From a virus, in IMG/VR virus record IMGVR_UViG_3300042391_001376, positions 124,001-188,000 of that record: DNA of 64,000 nucleotides. One strand, given 5' to 3'. The notes beneath the pieces are model-generated. The model was not told the origin of the DNA. It was given only the letters and a program-made list of their open reading frames with translations, and made no database searches. Shown in pieces: positions 1-9,156 of this stretch. How positions within the stretch are numbered: position 1 is the stretch's first letter; the number at the start of each line of letters is the position of its first letter. The position numbers and the translations under genes are program-made.

Positions 1-105
1 TAAGTCAGTGTGCTGCTTGTGATGCGGAACTACAGTTGAATTTAAGTTATCATTAGCTGTTGGATTTACAAAATTATCTAATGATGCTGGATAGTTTGTG
101 GCCAT
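1..105 (-). CDS. Phage tail/structural protein, N-terminal part only
   Basis: An open frame begins at the ATG at 105 with an AGGAG ribosome site nine bases upstream and runs off the left edge. The first residues (MATNYPASLDNF, then a VPHHKQHTDL segment) resemble the N-terminus of tail fibre, hinge or collar proteins of other tailed phages, where a similar Asn/His-rich opening is common. Only about 35 residues are visible, so the role is inferred from this opening and from its place at the end of the virion gene block. Confidence 0.55.
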   Translation of the reverse strand, partial: MATNYPASLDNFVNPTANDNLNSTVVPHHKQHTDL

Positions 106-113
106 AAAAACTC

Positions 114-527
114 CTAAATGGAAAGTATTTTAGTATTTGAATCACTCCAGATTATAGTAACGGGAGTGTCGCTGTTAGATCCTGCAAATGGTAGACCGCT
201 TGAAGTATCTATGAAAAATATTAATTTTGAATTGGAATCTGAGCTTCCGCTTTGATACAAAACAATTGCACTAAAGCTTTCACCGCTATAGTCACTGATA
301 GAAACATTATCTGCATCTAACACACCTAAAGAGTTAACTACATTGGTTATACTATTTGATCTTTTTTTTATGGCACTTGCGGGTATATCCGATATATACC
401 TATCGGTGTCTTCGTTTGGTGTGTATAAAGATTTATCAATAAGAAGAACTTTTAAGCTATTTGAACTTAAGTTAAATTCACCATTCAATAAAGATTCTTT
501 AGCTTTTTTGTATACAAAATTAGCCAT
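114..527 (-). CDS. Small virion (minor tail-type) protein
   Basis: About 137 residues from the ATG at 527; the longer frame to 581 would run far into the upstream gene, and the MANFVYKKAKESLL start fits better. The pattern 'KESLLNGEFNL...LKVLLID...SDIPASAI...DADNVSISDYSG...IVLYQSG...IDTSSGLPF' is typical of a small beta-rich protein found in tail gene clusters of many phages, whose exact role is unsettled. It overlaps the stop of the preceding gene by a few bases, indicating coupled translation. Confidence 0.6.
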   Translation of the reverse strand: MANFVYKKAKESLLNGEFNLSSNSLKVLLIDKSLYTPNEDTDRYISDIPASAIKKRSNSITNVVNSLGVLDADNVSISDYSGESFSAIVLYQSGSSDSNSKLIFFIDTSSGLPFAGSNSDTPVTIIWSDSNTKILSI

Positions 528-528
528 A

Positions 529-1296
529 TTAAATTCCAATATCTTTAGAAATTTTAATTCTATATTTATAACCTTGTTCAAAATAATCTTTATCAGCAGT
601 AAAATACGATGGGGTTGCGTCTAGCGAAGGGAAGTCAATATACACTTCTGCCCTCCAAGAATGGGTGCTCACACTTGTGGTAATGTTTTCCCACCTAGAA
701 GGACCTTTTTGTATTTTCTTTCTTTGGCACAAAAAATATCTATTGTTTAAAAAGTTTGAAGCTGGTTTTTCGTTAAAGGTTACAGTAACTCTTCCATAGT
801 TATAATCATTCGACAAGTAGAAATCACCATCAACTGGGTCAATATTCTCTATGTAGAATAAAGGATTTTTAGCTATAACATTGTAGCTAATGTCTACTTC
901 TGTTTTTACGGATCTATCTTCAATCAAAACAGGGATCGTACCTGGATCAACAAATTCTTTGTCCGATGGAGTAGCCGAAGAAACATAAGTGAACTTTATG
1001 ATTTCGTAAGGAACTATTGATCCAGCTGAATCTACAATGTTTTCAATTCTTATAAAATAAGATTGACCATCAACTAAATTAGCTTTCCAATAAAGACTTA
1101 TAATTCTAGAAATTTGATTATAATCTTTTATTGTATTAATAATTTCAAATGGAGCGCTTACCTGTGCCGGAGTAGCTGCATCCGTATAGACTTTAAAGTT
1201 TTCATTTTTTAATGAAGATATTTTTACTGTTCTACCAAACTTTATAGACGCACTGTACGCATTTACTTTGGCTTGATCAATGAGAAATAGGGCCAC
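529..1296 (-). CDS. Virion structural protein, beta-rich, function unknown
   Basis: A 255-residue protein starting MALFLIDQAKVNAYSASIKFG. It is rich in beta-prone stretches and has repeated 'FIRIENIVDSAGSIVPYE'-like segments resembling fibronectin or Ig-type folds of tail proteins. It lies between the capsid gene and a small tail-type protein in the same transcription direction. No catalytic motif is visible, and I cannot name a specific family. Confidence 0.5.
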   Translation of the reverse strand: MALFLIDQAKVNAYSASIKFGRTVKISSLKNENFKVYTDAATPAQVSAPFEIINTIKDYNQISRIISLYWKANLVDGQSYFIRIENIVDSAGSIVPYEIIKFTYVSSATPSDKEFVDPGTIPVLIEDRSVKTEVDISYNVIAKNPLFYIENIDPVDGDFYLSNDYNYGRVTVTFNEKPASNFLNNRYFLCQRKKIQKGPSRWENITTSVSTHSWRAEVYIDFPSLDATPSYFTADKDYFEQGYKYRIKISKDIGI

Positions 1297-1359
1297 AATT
1301 ATTCTCCAAAATTATTAACTAGTATCAATAGTAATAAACAAAACGGAAATATGAAAATA

Positions 1360-1386
1360 GGGGGTGGAGATTTCTCTCACACCCCC
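1360..1386 (-). terminator. Probable terminator after the major capsid gene
   Basis: GGGGGTG at 1360-1366 pairs with CACCCCC at 1380-1386, extended inward by GAGA/TCTC. On the minus strand the hairpin is followed by a T-rich stretch (TATTTTCATATTT). It sits 48 bases after the capsid stop codon, so it may end or attenuate the highly expressed capsid message. Confidence 0.6.
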
Positions 1387-1433
1387 CATTCTCTAGGGAT
1401 TCGTAACTATAACTAACCCTAAGGTTTTTGTTA

Positions 1434-2492
1434 TTATGCCATCTCGTTTGTAACTTGTACTTCGTAGTTACGAGCAAGATTAACGTTTCTAGCAACAGTG
1501 ATACCTTCACCGTCACCAAGCATTACGATGTCGTAACGCTCTTTCATCTTCATCTGACGAATGTCACGAGTTGGATCATCAAACTGATCTGTGCTCATTT
1601 CATCCTTGACAAGGAGGGTACCAACTTCGTTGCGGTCAATCAAGAACACGTCAGACTTAGCTGGCGTTGCACCTGACTTAGCAGTGAAGCTTACGAATGG
1701 TGTGACAATTACATTCAGACCCATTGGGGCTGTCGAATTGAGTGCACCACTTGGTGAGTCTGGACGGTAGCCCCAGCTTGTGTTAACAGCTGCAGCGGAT
1801 CCACCAGTGTGGAAAATCGCATCCTTCAAGAATACCGACCACATCAATGGGTGGAGGATAAAGTCTGTTGGGACATGATTTTCTGCCATCAGAACAGCAG
1901 CCATGTCGACAACATCATCCCAGTGAAGAGTGTCGTTGAACGCGCCATCGATCCCTCTACCGGTTGTATCATCATATGAACCACTGTCGTTGTCGAACAC
2001 AATTGTTGCTGCGTCCTTGAAACGGCTAAGGGCAATTTGTTCCTTCAAACGGGCCATTGCACGACCTGCTGCGCGAACATGAAGACCTACAATGTCCCAA
2101 AGGGAGTCTGCGATGACTTCCTCTGTGAAGGAGAGCTTGACGCCCTTCTTCGAGACTTTGCCTTCAATCTGCTTAGCAAATGCGAGTGCCTGTTCTGGGT
2201 ACTCTTGTCCTTCTGGAATTTCTGCTGCTTGAATTGCGTTTACGGCTGGAAACTCCAAGGAGCGTCCCTTTCCTAGTCGCACTGTTGATAACAATGGAGT
2301 CACGAGTAACTGTGGCTCTGCTGCTTCTCTAAGTGTACGAGAGATGACCTTAGGAAAAAGTGCTGCTGCATCTGGTGATGCAAAAGCCTCTTTGATGGTC
2401 ACTCTATTGTTTTCGTCGATGTGCCCATCCTCGGTTAATACAGTCTCCCATGCTGGGAGACCCGAGAGGAGCTCTTGGATTGTCTTACTCAT
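1434..2492 (-). CDS. Major capsid protein
   Basis: 352 residues. The order protease, decoration-like protein, this protein is the usual head gene order. The sequence has features of HK97-fold capsid proteins: a helical N-terminal arm, a central 'VTPLLSTVRLGKGRSLEFP' segment, an extended 'EGQEYPEQALAFAKQIEGKVSKKG' strand region, and a 'ENHVPTDFILHPLMWS' segment typical of phage capsid A-domains. GC-richer codon use than neighbouring tail genes is consistent with high expression. A hairpin terminator follows. Confidence 0.8.
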   Translation of the reverse strand: MSKTIQELLSGLPAWETVLTEDGHIDENNRVTIKEAFASPDAAALFPKVISRTLREAAEPQLLVTPLLSTVRLGKGRSLEFPAVNAIQAAEIPEGQEYPEQALAFAKQIEGKVSKKGVKLSFTEEVIADSLWDIVGLHVRAAGRAMARLKEQIALSRFKDAATIVFDNDSGSYDDTTGRGIDGAFNDTLHWDDVVDMAAVLMAENHVPTDFILHPLMWSVFLKDAIFHTGGSAAAVNTSWGYRPDSPSGALNSTAPMGLNVIVTPFVSFTAKSGATPAKSDVFLIDRNEVGTLLVKDEMSTDQFDDPTRDIRQMKMKERYDIVMLGDGEGITVARNVNLARNYEVQVTNEMA

Positions 2493-2521
2493 CTTAGGAT
2501 CTTTCCTCCTGCTATTGTTTC

Positions 2522-3295
2522 TTAAAGTGTGAGGTTGACGCGGAATGCACCAACCACATTTGTAACGTCCAAGTTAGAACGTATACCCAGTTTACCTGAG
2601 AATGAACCCGAGCGTGTGAGCTCGTATACAGTCTTCAAAGCACCTGGGTCTGACGGCAATTGCATGTAGGAAAGCAGACCATCATCAAAGTTGGTTGCAA
2701 ACTTTTCTACCTCAATAACCTTACCAACCTGGAGGTAAGAATAAACGTCAGTCGAATCTAAGAAATCCGCTGCCGCTGCCTTAACTGGACGTCCCATGCT
2801 ATCCGATCTTACGAGCGAACCAACAGTTACGTCAGCGTTCAATCCACTAACCATTGGGTACTCTACGTAACCATGGGTAATGAAACCTGCACCTTGTGAT
2901 GTACCCTTATCGAATGGACGATAGAGGTCATACTGTGCGACACCAATTGGAATAGAGCGAGCAGACACAGTTACTGTGTCAGTTGCGCCCGATGAATAGT
3001 TTGGCGTTGCGCCATTCATTGGATCCCAGGTTGAAGGCATATTGTCTCCATAAGCCTTGCTTGATGATGTACCGTTTGCAGGAACAACGCGTGCGTCGCC
3101 ATTGCTGTCAGCAATTACCGAAAGGATTGTTCCCTTGGTGATTACTACTTCAAAACGATCATCTTCCGAATCTGTATACCAGGTTGGAAGACCTGGGTGT
3201 GTAAGCAAGTAGGCTGCAGGTGCGATACCCTGCGAAACTACAAAGCGACCAGCACCGGTTTTGGTGCCAACTTTACGAAATTTTGCTAAACTCAT
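2522..3295 (-). CDS. Probable head decoration or capsid-associated protein
   Basis: 257 residues, beginning MSLAKFRKVGTKTGAGRF. It is Gly/Ser/Thr/Asp rich with alternating hydrophobic residues, without catalytic motifs. It lies between the prohead protease and the major capsid gene, where decoration or stabilising proteins are commonly encoded, and has the same high-expression codon style as the capsid gene. The function is inferred from position and composition. Confidence 0.5.
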   Translation of the reverse strand: MSLAKFRKVGTKTGAGRFVVSQGIAPAAYLLTHPGLPTWYTDSEDDRFEVVITKGTILSVIADSNGDARVVPANGTSSSKAYGDNMPSTWDPMNGATPNYSSGATDTVTVSARSIPIGVAQYDLYRPFDKGTSQGAGFITHGYVEYPMVSGLNADVTVGSLVRSDSMGRPVKAAAADFLDSTDVYSYLQVGKVIEVEKFATNFDDGLLSYMQLPSDPGALKTVYELTRSGSFSGKLGIRSNLDVTNVVGAFRVNLTL

Positions 3296-3324
3296 TTAAG
3301 TATCTCCTTAAGATATTATTTTTT

Positions 3325-4872
3325 TTAAAGTTTACGACGGCCCATAAGAGCATCTACAAAGATATCTTCAAATGGTGTTGCTTCTACTGTTTCTTTTTCT
3401 TGATCTTTTCCATCGAGAGTTATGACACCTGTCTCATTCTCGCTAGCTTCGATTTCAGAATTGATTTCTGGCATAGCTACTTTGGCCTTTTTGGCTGCTG
3501 GCATACCTGCAAGATCTCTTAAAGAATCAGCTAAAGAAGAAGCTGTACGCTTAACGTGATCAGCTACTAATGCTTCTCTAGCATCGTATGATTCAATACC
3601 AACTGTAATCTTTGCATCAACAACTCTTTCTGCAAGAGTTCTATGTAATGCACTTCTAAGCTTCTGGTTTTCTTCTTCAAGAGCCTGAAGTTTATTGACT
3701 GAATCATCCGCATTTTGCTCAGGGGCAACTGTTTCGCCAGTGAGCTCTGCTTCTGTTCCTTCAGTCTCTTTATTTTCTTCAGAAATTTCAGCTTTAACAG
3801 AATCAACAACTACTTTATCCTGTTCTTCTGTTGCTACTGCAACTTCTGTAGATTCTTCTTCTGCGGCTGGTGCTGCAGAAACGATCTGTGCTTCAAGTTC
3901 GATTATGCGAGCCTTAGCTTTTGCTAATTCGTCATCCGACTCAACTGCGACTTCTTCTTCAAGAGGCTTTACTTCTTCTACTTCAACTTTTGCTGATTCA
4001 TTCGTTTCATCAGCTACTTCTTCTGCTGACTCCTCTTCCTTAGAGGCGCTTGCCAATGTTGAAAGGTCTTCGCTAAGCTCTTGGGCGACGGCGAGGATGT
4101 CTTCGTTTACTGCAACATCATCCATTTTAAGATTCTCCTCATATTTTTTCTCAATAGAGTCTTCATTAGATAGTAATGAAGCCTGCTCGTTAATTACATT
4201 TTCACTCTCTTGGACAGCCATCGCACTAAGGAATGCTCCTTTAAGATGCAGGTAAACTGGTCTTGATTCTTTTTTCTTCATATTCTTAAACATTGATTCA
4301 TTTTCATTTATTGAAACAATATCTTCATTATCCATGTGTAGGATAAAAGCTGAACTTCTAGCCACCCAATTCTCTGAGTCAGCGACCGGTGCCTTGCCCT
4401 CTACAGGCTTAGAACCTCTTACGCCAGATCTTTGGTCTGCTGGCTGGTTAACAAAAGAGTATTCCTTAAAAGAAATGTCTTGCATATCAACAAAAGCCAT
4501 TTTACCCTTATATACTTTGCCTCTTTTAAACCTAGCAACGTTTGGCTTGCCGCTTGCATCTTCTGAAGCCAGATCATCGCCAGATATTGAACAAACAGCT
4601 TTGCCGGCTCTTCCGCCGACGGAACCGGTCATGTATCTTTTATCAGCTATCTTCTGTGCGGCAACTGGGTCAGTCACGGCAATCTGCAAACGAACGAAAG
4701 AAGAACCATCTTCTTCTTTGTCCATTCTTGCAGCCATAACACGGCCAATTGGCTCAGAGTTTAAATCGTGATTAAGAATGATTGGCTTAGGATACGGCTC
4801 AACCCAAGACTGGAGAGCCTTTTCTAATTCTATTGCTGAGTAGTTATTGTAGTTTGCTGTCAATCCGCTCAT
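3325..4872 (-). CDS. Prohead maturation protease fused to scaffold-like domain
   Basis: 515 residues from the ATG at 4872. The first 170 residues look like a capsid maturation protease: 'YPKPIILNHDLNSEPIGRVMAA', 'YMTGSVGGRAGKAVCS' and 'EYSFVNQPAD', with candidate catalytic His in NHD and Ser in GSVGG. Residues about 230-470 are very acidic and helical, as expected for a scaffold. No ribosome site precedes 4872, and the upstream small frame (4844-4993) ends in sequence that would join this protein after a +1 shift, so the true protein may start at 4993. Confidence 0.75.
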   Translation of the reverse strand: MSGLTANYNNYSAIELEKALQSWVEPYPKPIILNHDLNSEPIGRVMAARMDKEEDGSSFVRLQIAVTDPVAAQKIADKRYMTGSVGGRAGKAVCSISGDDLASEDASGKPNVARFKRGKVYKGKMAFVDMQDISFKEYSFVNQPADQRSGVRGSKPVEGKAPVADSENWVARSSAFILHMDNEDIVSINENESMFKNMKKKESRPVYLHLKGAFLSAMAVQESENVINEQASLLSNEDSIEKKYEENLKMDDVAVNEDILAVAQELSEDLSTLASASKEEESAEEVADETNESAKVEVEEVKPLEEEVAVESDDELAKAKARIIELEAQIVSAAPAAEEESTEVAVATEEQDKVVVDSVKAEISEENKETEGTEAELTGETVAPEQNADDSVNKLQALEEENQKLRSALHRTLAERVVDAKITVGIESYDAREALVADHVKRTASSLADSLRDLAGMPAAKKAKVAMPEINSEIEASENETGVITLDGKDQEKETVEATPFEDIFVDALMGRRKL

Positions 4873-4993
4873 GTATAGCGGCGACTTCGATTATTAGCCC
4901 TTGCTTACTATCAAATGATTCCATAAAATTATAATTAGAGTCGGCAAACTTGGGCATCTCTATCGTGAAGTTTTCTACAAAATCAAAAGCCAT
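4844..4993 (-). CDS. Small ORF, likely the displaced N-terminus of the prohead protease
   Basis: 49 codons beginning at the ATG at 4993 with a good AAAGGA ribosome site. The product begins MAFDFVENFTIEMPKF and reads '...LIIEVAAIH' just where the protease frame opens with 'SGLTANYNNYS'. Related proteases carry an uninterrupted 'AIHxGxTxNYxxY' region (recalled, not searched), so a +1 shift at CAT-G-AGC would give one 556-residue protein. Alternatives are an assembly error or a separate short coupled peptide. Confidence 0.55.
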   Translation of the reverse strand: MAFDFVENFTIEMPKFADSNYNFMESFDSKQGLIIEVAAIHERIDSKLQ

Positions 4994-5075
4994 TATTTGT
5001 TCCTTTATTACTGATCAGCTATATAGTAAATTTGTTTTTATAAGATTAAACAATCTTATATAAATATATCATACT

Positions 5076-5849
5076 TTATCGAACTTGATTAGTTCTAATA
5101 TTACCCCTATTGTCGCCGTTTGTCAAATAATGCTGATACATATCTTTAGACATAAGATGTGGGGCATAGATGTACGATGCGCTATATAATTTAAAACCTT
5201 TTTCTGTAGCGTTTTTTGCCCAGCCAAGATCTTCGCCTTGTTTATGAAACTGATAATCCACATTATTATAAACATCTTTAGACATCATTTTTGCAGCCAT
5301 AATAACATCTGATTGGAAATAATCCCCTAAAGGATATTTTTCCTTTCTATAAGCTACACTGTGATCTTCGTCTTTCCAACTCATCACACTAGGAAATCTT
5401 GAATCCACAGGCGTCATAAACATCAAAGGCGAAACTGCGTCTGCGCCATCTTTAATATGAGCTATTAATAACTCTATCGTATTAGGATTTTGTAACAAAA
5501 TATCAGAGTCTAAACTTAGATAATAATCTGGCTGATATTCTCTTACTCTTTGAAGTATTGAATTCCTTAAAGACACCATGTTATGATACTTGGACATAGT
5601 CCACTGTCTTCCATTGTTCTCGTGTTCAAAATGAGGTATATCTTTTCTCTCATTAATCTCAAAAGTTTGGAATCTTTTATCTAATCTTTTCCAAGTTATT
5701 AAAGAGTTAGTAGTTTCAAAATCATCAGGTGATGTTTCAAAAATTAAACCAACATCTTTCATATCAATGGATTGATTGATAATACATCTAATCCATTCCG
5801 GAAGAATCCAATCTCTTTTATAAATTGGACAGCCAATTATTAATTTCAT
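5076..5849 (-). CDS. GT-A type glycosyltransferase
   Basis: 257 residues. The N-terminal 'MKLIIGCPIYKRDWILPEW' and central 'DYYLSLDSDILLQNP' (metal-binding D-x-D) are typical of family 2-like GT-A glycosyltransferases, and the C-terminal 'EDLGWAKNATEKGFKLY' matches the acceptor-side region with its conserved Glu-Asp. The start overlaps the upstream gene by four bases. Located among virion genes, it probably glycosylates a virion or host surface component. Substrate unknown. Confidence 0.75.
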   Translation of the reverse strand: MKLIIGCPIYKRDWILPEWIRCIINQSIDMKDVGLIFETSPDDFETTNSLITWKRLDKRFQTFEINERKDIPHFEHENNGRQWTMSKYHNMVSLRNSILQRVREYQPDYYLSLDSDILLQNPNTIELLIAHIKDGADAVSPLMFMTPVDSRFPSVMSWKDEDHSVAYRKEKYPLGDYFQSDVIMAAKMMSKDVYNNVDYQFHKQGEDLGWAKNATEKGFKLYSASYIYAPHLMSKDMYQHYLTNGDNRGNIRTNQVR

Positions 5850-6127
5850 TTTTCTTCAGTTTGTACTTTTTCTTCTTTTAGCTCAGCTTTTTTTGCTGCT
5901 GGTTTTTTTTCTTCTTCAACCTTTGGTTCTACAACTTCTTCGGTAACCGAATCATCTTCTGTTTCAATAAGAAGATCAAACGCTTCCATAAAAGTATCAA
6001 TTATTTCTGTTAGAACCTTCAAAGCAAGTTGTTGCTGATTATTAGCAACTGCCTTCTTGAAACCTTGAACAGCGTCTTCTTCTAGCAAGAATTGCTTGCT
6101 AATCTCTGAATTAATTATTAAGCCCAT
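5846..6127 (-). CDS. Small acidic/lysine-rich protein after the portal gene
   Basis: About 93 residues. Three consecutive ATG codons lie at 6133, 6130 and 6127; the third has the best spacing from AAAGG. The N-terminal half is helical ('EISKQFLLEEDAVQGFKKAV'), the C-terminal half is a Glu/Lys repeat ('VEEEKKPAAKKAELKEEK') likely to be disordered. It overlaps the portal stop. No family recognised; an assembly chaperone or portal-associated role is only a positional guess. Confidence 0.6.
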   Translation of the reverse strand: MGLIINSEISKQFLLEEDAVQGFKKAVANNQQQLALKVLTEIIDTFMEAFDLLIETEDDSVTEEVVEPKVEEEKKPAAKKAELKEEKVQTEEK

Positions 6128-7805
6128 CATCATCCTTTGGAATATTTGACATTAAGTCATCTGCGTCTATAACAGTATACTCTTTTTCCAAAAGATTTTC
6201 AACTACTGACAACCAAGATAAATCATCTGCTCTTCTAATGTTTGGAGATGTTCTTGTGCCTTGTTGGTTTGTTGGTCTAATAATATTCCCTGGTCCCTTT
6301 GTTTTGTTGGGCATGTTAGTAGACTTAGGCTGCTTTGGTGCCGCTATTTTTGTATTGCCACCGCTTGGTGAAGTTTTAGTTGTTGCACCCTGCTCAGGGG
6401 CTGTAGCAGCCTGGACATCGGCCTGGTGAGTTGCTATGTCCATTTGAATTCTTGCCTGTATAGCTCCAAATAATTCTGATTCATCAATTTCTGGATCAAG
6501 GCCTAATTCTTTTCTAGTTTCAGACAAAGAAATAATAGAGTTCGTATACTTCTGTATTACGTGAGTTTCTTTTTTAACTTGAGTATCTACGTCAATTTCA
6601 TTAAACTTAAAGTAACAACGGTCTGATACATCACTCTCAATTGGGTTCTTAATTGGATCAAAACCACCCTCAAACAATAGTTCGTTAAAAATATTAACTC
6701 TAACAATTTCAGCAAATTGTTTTTGGTACTGTTTGATCTTGTCATAAAGAGCTACATCTAATCTGTCTGTTACTGATCTATTTCCACCATTCATCATCAT
6801 GCCAAGATGGTGAGGTGCTAGACCTAAGCCAACAGCAACTCTTTCCTTGAAGTGCTCAAGATACTTTGAGGCATCAAGTAGCTGATTGCCCGATGCAACA
6901 ACATCAATGTCATGTCTAAACGGAAGTATCAAACCACCTTCGGTTCTAAGGTTTTCAATTTCTGCTGCAGCACGCGATATCTCTTCTGGCTCCGCTGGTT
7001 GTTCAGCTGTACCAATCTTGTATTTATACAGAGGAAACAATTCTCTGTGGACAAGATTTTGAATATCTTCTTCTAATTGTCTTAAGGCAATTACGTCATC
7101 CAAAACGTTTACTAGAAATGGCGTACCAAAAGCTCTGCCGGCTTTTTTGTCAAAATTTAAATGGATAACTCTATCTGCTGCCCAAACTGGCGTCTTAGCG
7201 GAAGGCGAATACGTTAAAGGATCAGTTCTTTGTTCATATGACTTAGGTCTGTTAAATTTATCTCTAAGAATTCTGACTTGTTCTGTTGGGATTAAATAAT
7301 ATCCTATTATGGTTTGCTCAGCTGAAACTGGAGTTAACTTATCTGGAAAATATTCGGAAATATCTCCTCTAGCTTTAACCACGAAACAGTTAGCGTACTT
7401 GAAAAGTTGATCGGAAACTTCTATCAAGAAATCCAAGAATGGTCTCTTCATGGTCATTTCTAAAAAGTCTATTCTTTGATATAGATAAGCTACTGCTTCA
7501 GGGTTTTCGCCAACTATCTTCCAATTTTCTTTCCAGAATAAATCTTTATATTTATTCATTGCTTGACGGATATACGAGTCGGTATCTACCGCCTGCATAA
7601 TTCTGTCAAAGTCGTATGGCGATGGCTCAAATGTTGCTCTAGTATTATACCAGTAAACTGAACCATGGTAACCAAGGGCAAGCGATGCCACTCTCATGAC
7701 CTTACCCAAAGTACCTACGTCTTCAGGCTCTATAGTTTTTGCTACAAAGTTACCACTGTTAAAGTCGTCTATCTGACGAAATGGTAAATAGTCTAATAGT
7801 GGCAT
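6111..7805 (-). CDS. Portal protein
   Basis: 564 residues. It shows portal-like features: N-terminal 'YDFDRIMQAVDTDSYIRQAMNKY', central 'YYLIPTEQVRILRD', 'VIHLNFDKKAGRAFGTPFL', then 'RELFPLYKYKIG' and 'GLGLAPHHLGMM', all common in portals of myo- and siphoviruses. The C-terminal tail is Pro/Thr/Gly-rich. Its place between TerL-side genes and the prohead protease is the canonical arrangement. Confidence 0.85.
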   Translation of the reverse strand: MPLLDYLPFRQIDDFNSGNFVAKTIEPEDVGTLGKVMRVASLALGYHGSVYWYNTRATFEPSPYDFDRIMQAVDTDSYIRQAMNKYKDLFWKENWKIVGENPEAVAYLYQRIDFLEMTMKRPFLDFLIEVSDQLFKYANCFVVKARGDISEYFPDKLTPVSAEQTIIGYYLIPTEQVRILRDKFNRPKSYEQRTDPLTYSPSAKTPVWAADRVIHLNFDKKAGRAFGTPFLVNVLDDVIALRQLEEDIQNLVHRELFPLYKYKIGTAEQPAEPEEISRAAAEIENLRTEGGLILPFRHDIDVVASGNQLLDASKYLEHFKERVAVGLGLAPHHLGMMMNGGNRSVTDRLDVALYDKIKQYQKQFAEIVRVNIFNELLFEGGFDPIKNPIESDVSDRCYFKFNEIDVDTQVKKETHVIQKYTNSIISLSETRKELGLDPEIDESELFGAIQARIQMDIATHQADVQAATAPEQGATTKTSPSGGNTKIAAPKQPKSTNMPNKTKGPGNIIRPTNQQGTRTSPNIRRADDLSWLSVVENLLEKEYTVIDADDLMSNIPKDDDGLNN

Positions 7806-7862
7806 TTAGGGCTCCCGTATAAATCTAATAGAATAGTACTTATTAGATTATATTTTTATAAG

Positions 7863-8057
7863 TTAGTTACCTTGCTCAAGGCCAGCTTTATTAAAAGCAT
7901 TCTTAATAATAAGGTCTTTTACTGCCTCAAGCCAAAAAACGGTCTCAGCTTCAGCGAAATCGCTTCTATATGAAAGATTTTGCTCACTAATCTTAATCTC
8001 TACAGAAAAATCTTTTTTTTCTTCAGTTACTTCTGTTGGTTCTGTTGCGTCACTCAT
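7863..8057 (-). CDS. Small acidic protein, unknown
   Basis: 64 residues beginning MSDATEPTEVTEEKKDFSVEIKISEQNL. Acidic and probably partly disordered at the N-terminus with a helical second half. It sits just upstream of the portal gene and two bases from the previous small gene, in one operon. No recognisable family. Confidence 0.6.
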   Translation of the reverse strand: MSDATEPTEVTEEKKDFSVEIKISEQNLSYRSDFAEAETVFWLEAVKDLIIKNAFNKAGLEQGN

Positions 8058-8058
8058 T

Positions 8059-8256
8059 TTAAATTTGTCCTTTTAATCGTTGAATAATATTTGCTTGTTG
8101 TTTAATTGTTGCTTCTTTTATAACTAATTCTGTCATTAAATTACTAAGCTTTTCTTGGAAAACAGCTATAATTAAATTAACGTCTAAATTAGAATCATTA
8201 ATATCTGATTCAGGAATTCCCATTACACCAGTTTCTTGTTTGCTTATTTTAGACAT
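8059..8256 (-). CDS. Small coiled-coil protein, unknown
   Basis: 65 residues; the second half ('VFQEKLSNLMTELVIKEATIKQQANIIQRL') has heptad-like spacing of hydrophobics, suggesting a coiled coil. It is tightly linked to the following gene (two bases between stop and start). Role unknown; size and position would fit a small assembly factor. Confidence 0.6.
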   Translation of the reverse strand: MSKISKQETGVMGIPESDINDSNLDVNLIIAVFQEKLSNLMTELVIKEATIKQQANIIQRLKGQI

Positions 8257-8301
8257 CTGATAATTATACCACCATTTTACTTAAGACCCAAATTCTGTAG
8301 A

Positions 8302-9144
8302 TCATGAATGCCTATGAAGTAAATATTCTTCATAAGAAAGCACTTTGTCGCCTACCGCATAGAGCATATATTTTTCCATTTCTATATCTACTCTTTTCTT
8401 TTCCATCTCAGCCCATTTTGATGCCCCATAAGTTTTTTGATTTTCTAGCCATTCTTTACTTCCATCATAATCGTAAATCATAAAATTTCTAACCATAAAT
8501 TTATCTCCATTTTTAATGGTTTTTACACCATGATAATAAGGTGCACCAGAAGGGAAAACTAGAATATCGCCAGCTTTTGGTTTGTGATTAATCGAATCAC
8601 CATTTATGTAAAAAGAAATATCACCACCATCATAATTGTCATTTATATAAGCTGTACATGTTAAGAAAAATTTTTGACCAGGAGTATCTTTTTCGCAAAT
8701 AATATAATCGGTATGATACTGCATTGTTAAGTTATTTTTTATAGATTCAAGATTTCTACCATATTTACAAAAAGATGAATTTGTCAATCTAGTATTGTAC
8801 GGCAGTTCGACGTTAAATCTTTTTATGTAATCTTTAGTTGCAATACTGGATGCTTCAGCTAATCTATCCACAAGGTACTTCTCGTCTTTGTGCATCTGCA
8901 CATTTTCCTCAGCGGGACTAAAAGTCGTATATTTTTGACTAGAATATATACCAAAAACAGACCATTTATCCCAGGTATTTAAATAAAATTTACCTTGAGA
9001 ATCATCTGAAGATTTTTTCATGGTTTCATGCAAAATATCAGAATCCGATAGCAACCCTCTATATAAAACAACTTTTGGATATATTTCAACAGAAAAAAAA
9101 TTAATACCAGGCTTTTGTTGTTCTTGGTCGTTTATTTCAGGCAT
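8302..9144 (-). CDS. 2-oxoglutarate/Fe(II) oxygenase, prolyl 4-hydroxylase-like
   Basis: 280 residues. The double-stranded beta-helix core is visible: 'MQYHTDYIICE' gives the first iron ligands (H-x-D), 'NDNYDGGDISFYIN' is the usual following strand, and 'PSGAPYYHGVKTIKNGDKFMVRNF' supplies the distal His and the 2-oxoglutarate-binding basic residue (Arg in MVRNF). Embedded in the tail gene block, it could hydroxylate a virion protein or host component. Substrate unknown. Two further enzymes of this class are at 26167 and 28508. Confidence 0.8.
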   Translation of the reverse strand: MPEINDQEQQKPGINFFSVEIYPKVVLYRGLLSDSDILHETMKKSSDDSQGKFYLNTWDKWSVFGIYSSQKYTTFSPAEENVQMHKDEKYLVDRLAEASSIATKDYIKRFNVELPYNTRLTNSSFCKYGRNLESIKNNLTMQYHTDYIICEKDTPGQKFFLTCTAYINDNYDGGDISFYINGDSINHKPKAGDILVFPSGAPYYHGVKTIKNGDKFMVRNFMIYDYDGSKEWLENQKTYGASKWAEMEKKRVDIEMEKYMLYAVGDKVLSYEEYLLHRHS

Positions 9145-9156
9145 TCTGCCAGTATA

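Noticed and set aside
1325-1519. Separate minus-strand ORF over the end of the capsid gene
   Set aside because: Shadow frame; it spans the terminator hairpin and the capsid 3' end.
3695-4255. Plus-strand Ser/Thr-rich ORF of 186 residues
   Set aside because: It is the reverse of the Glu-rich scaffold coding region, a typical artefact of acidic repeats.
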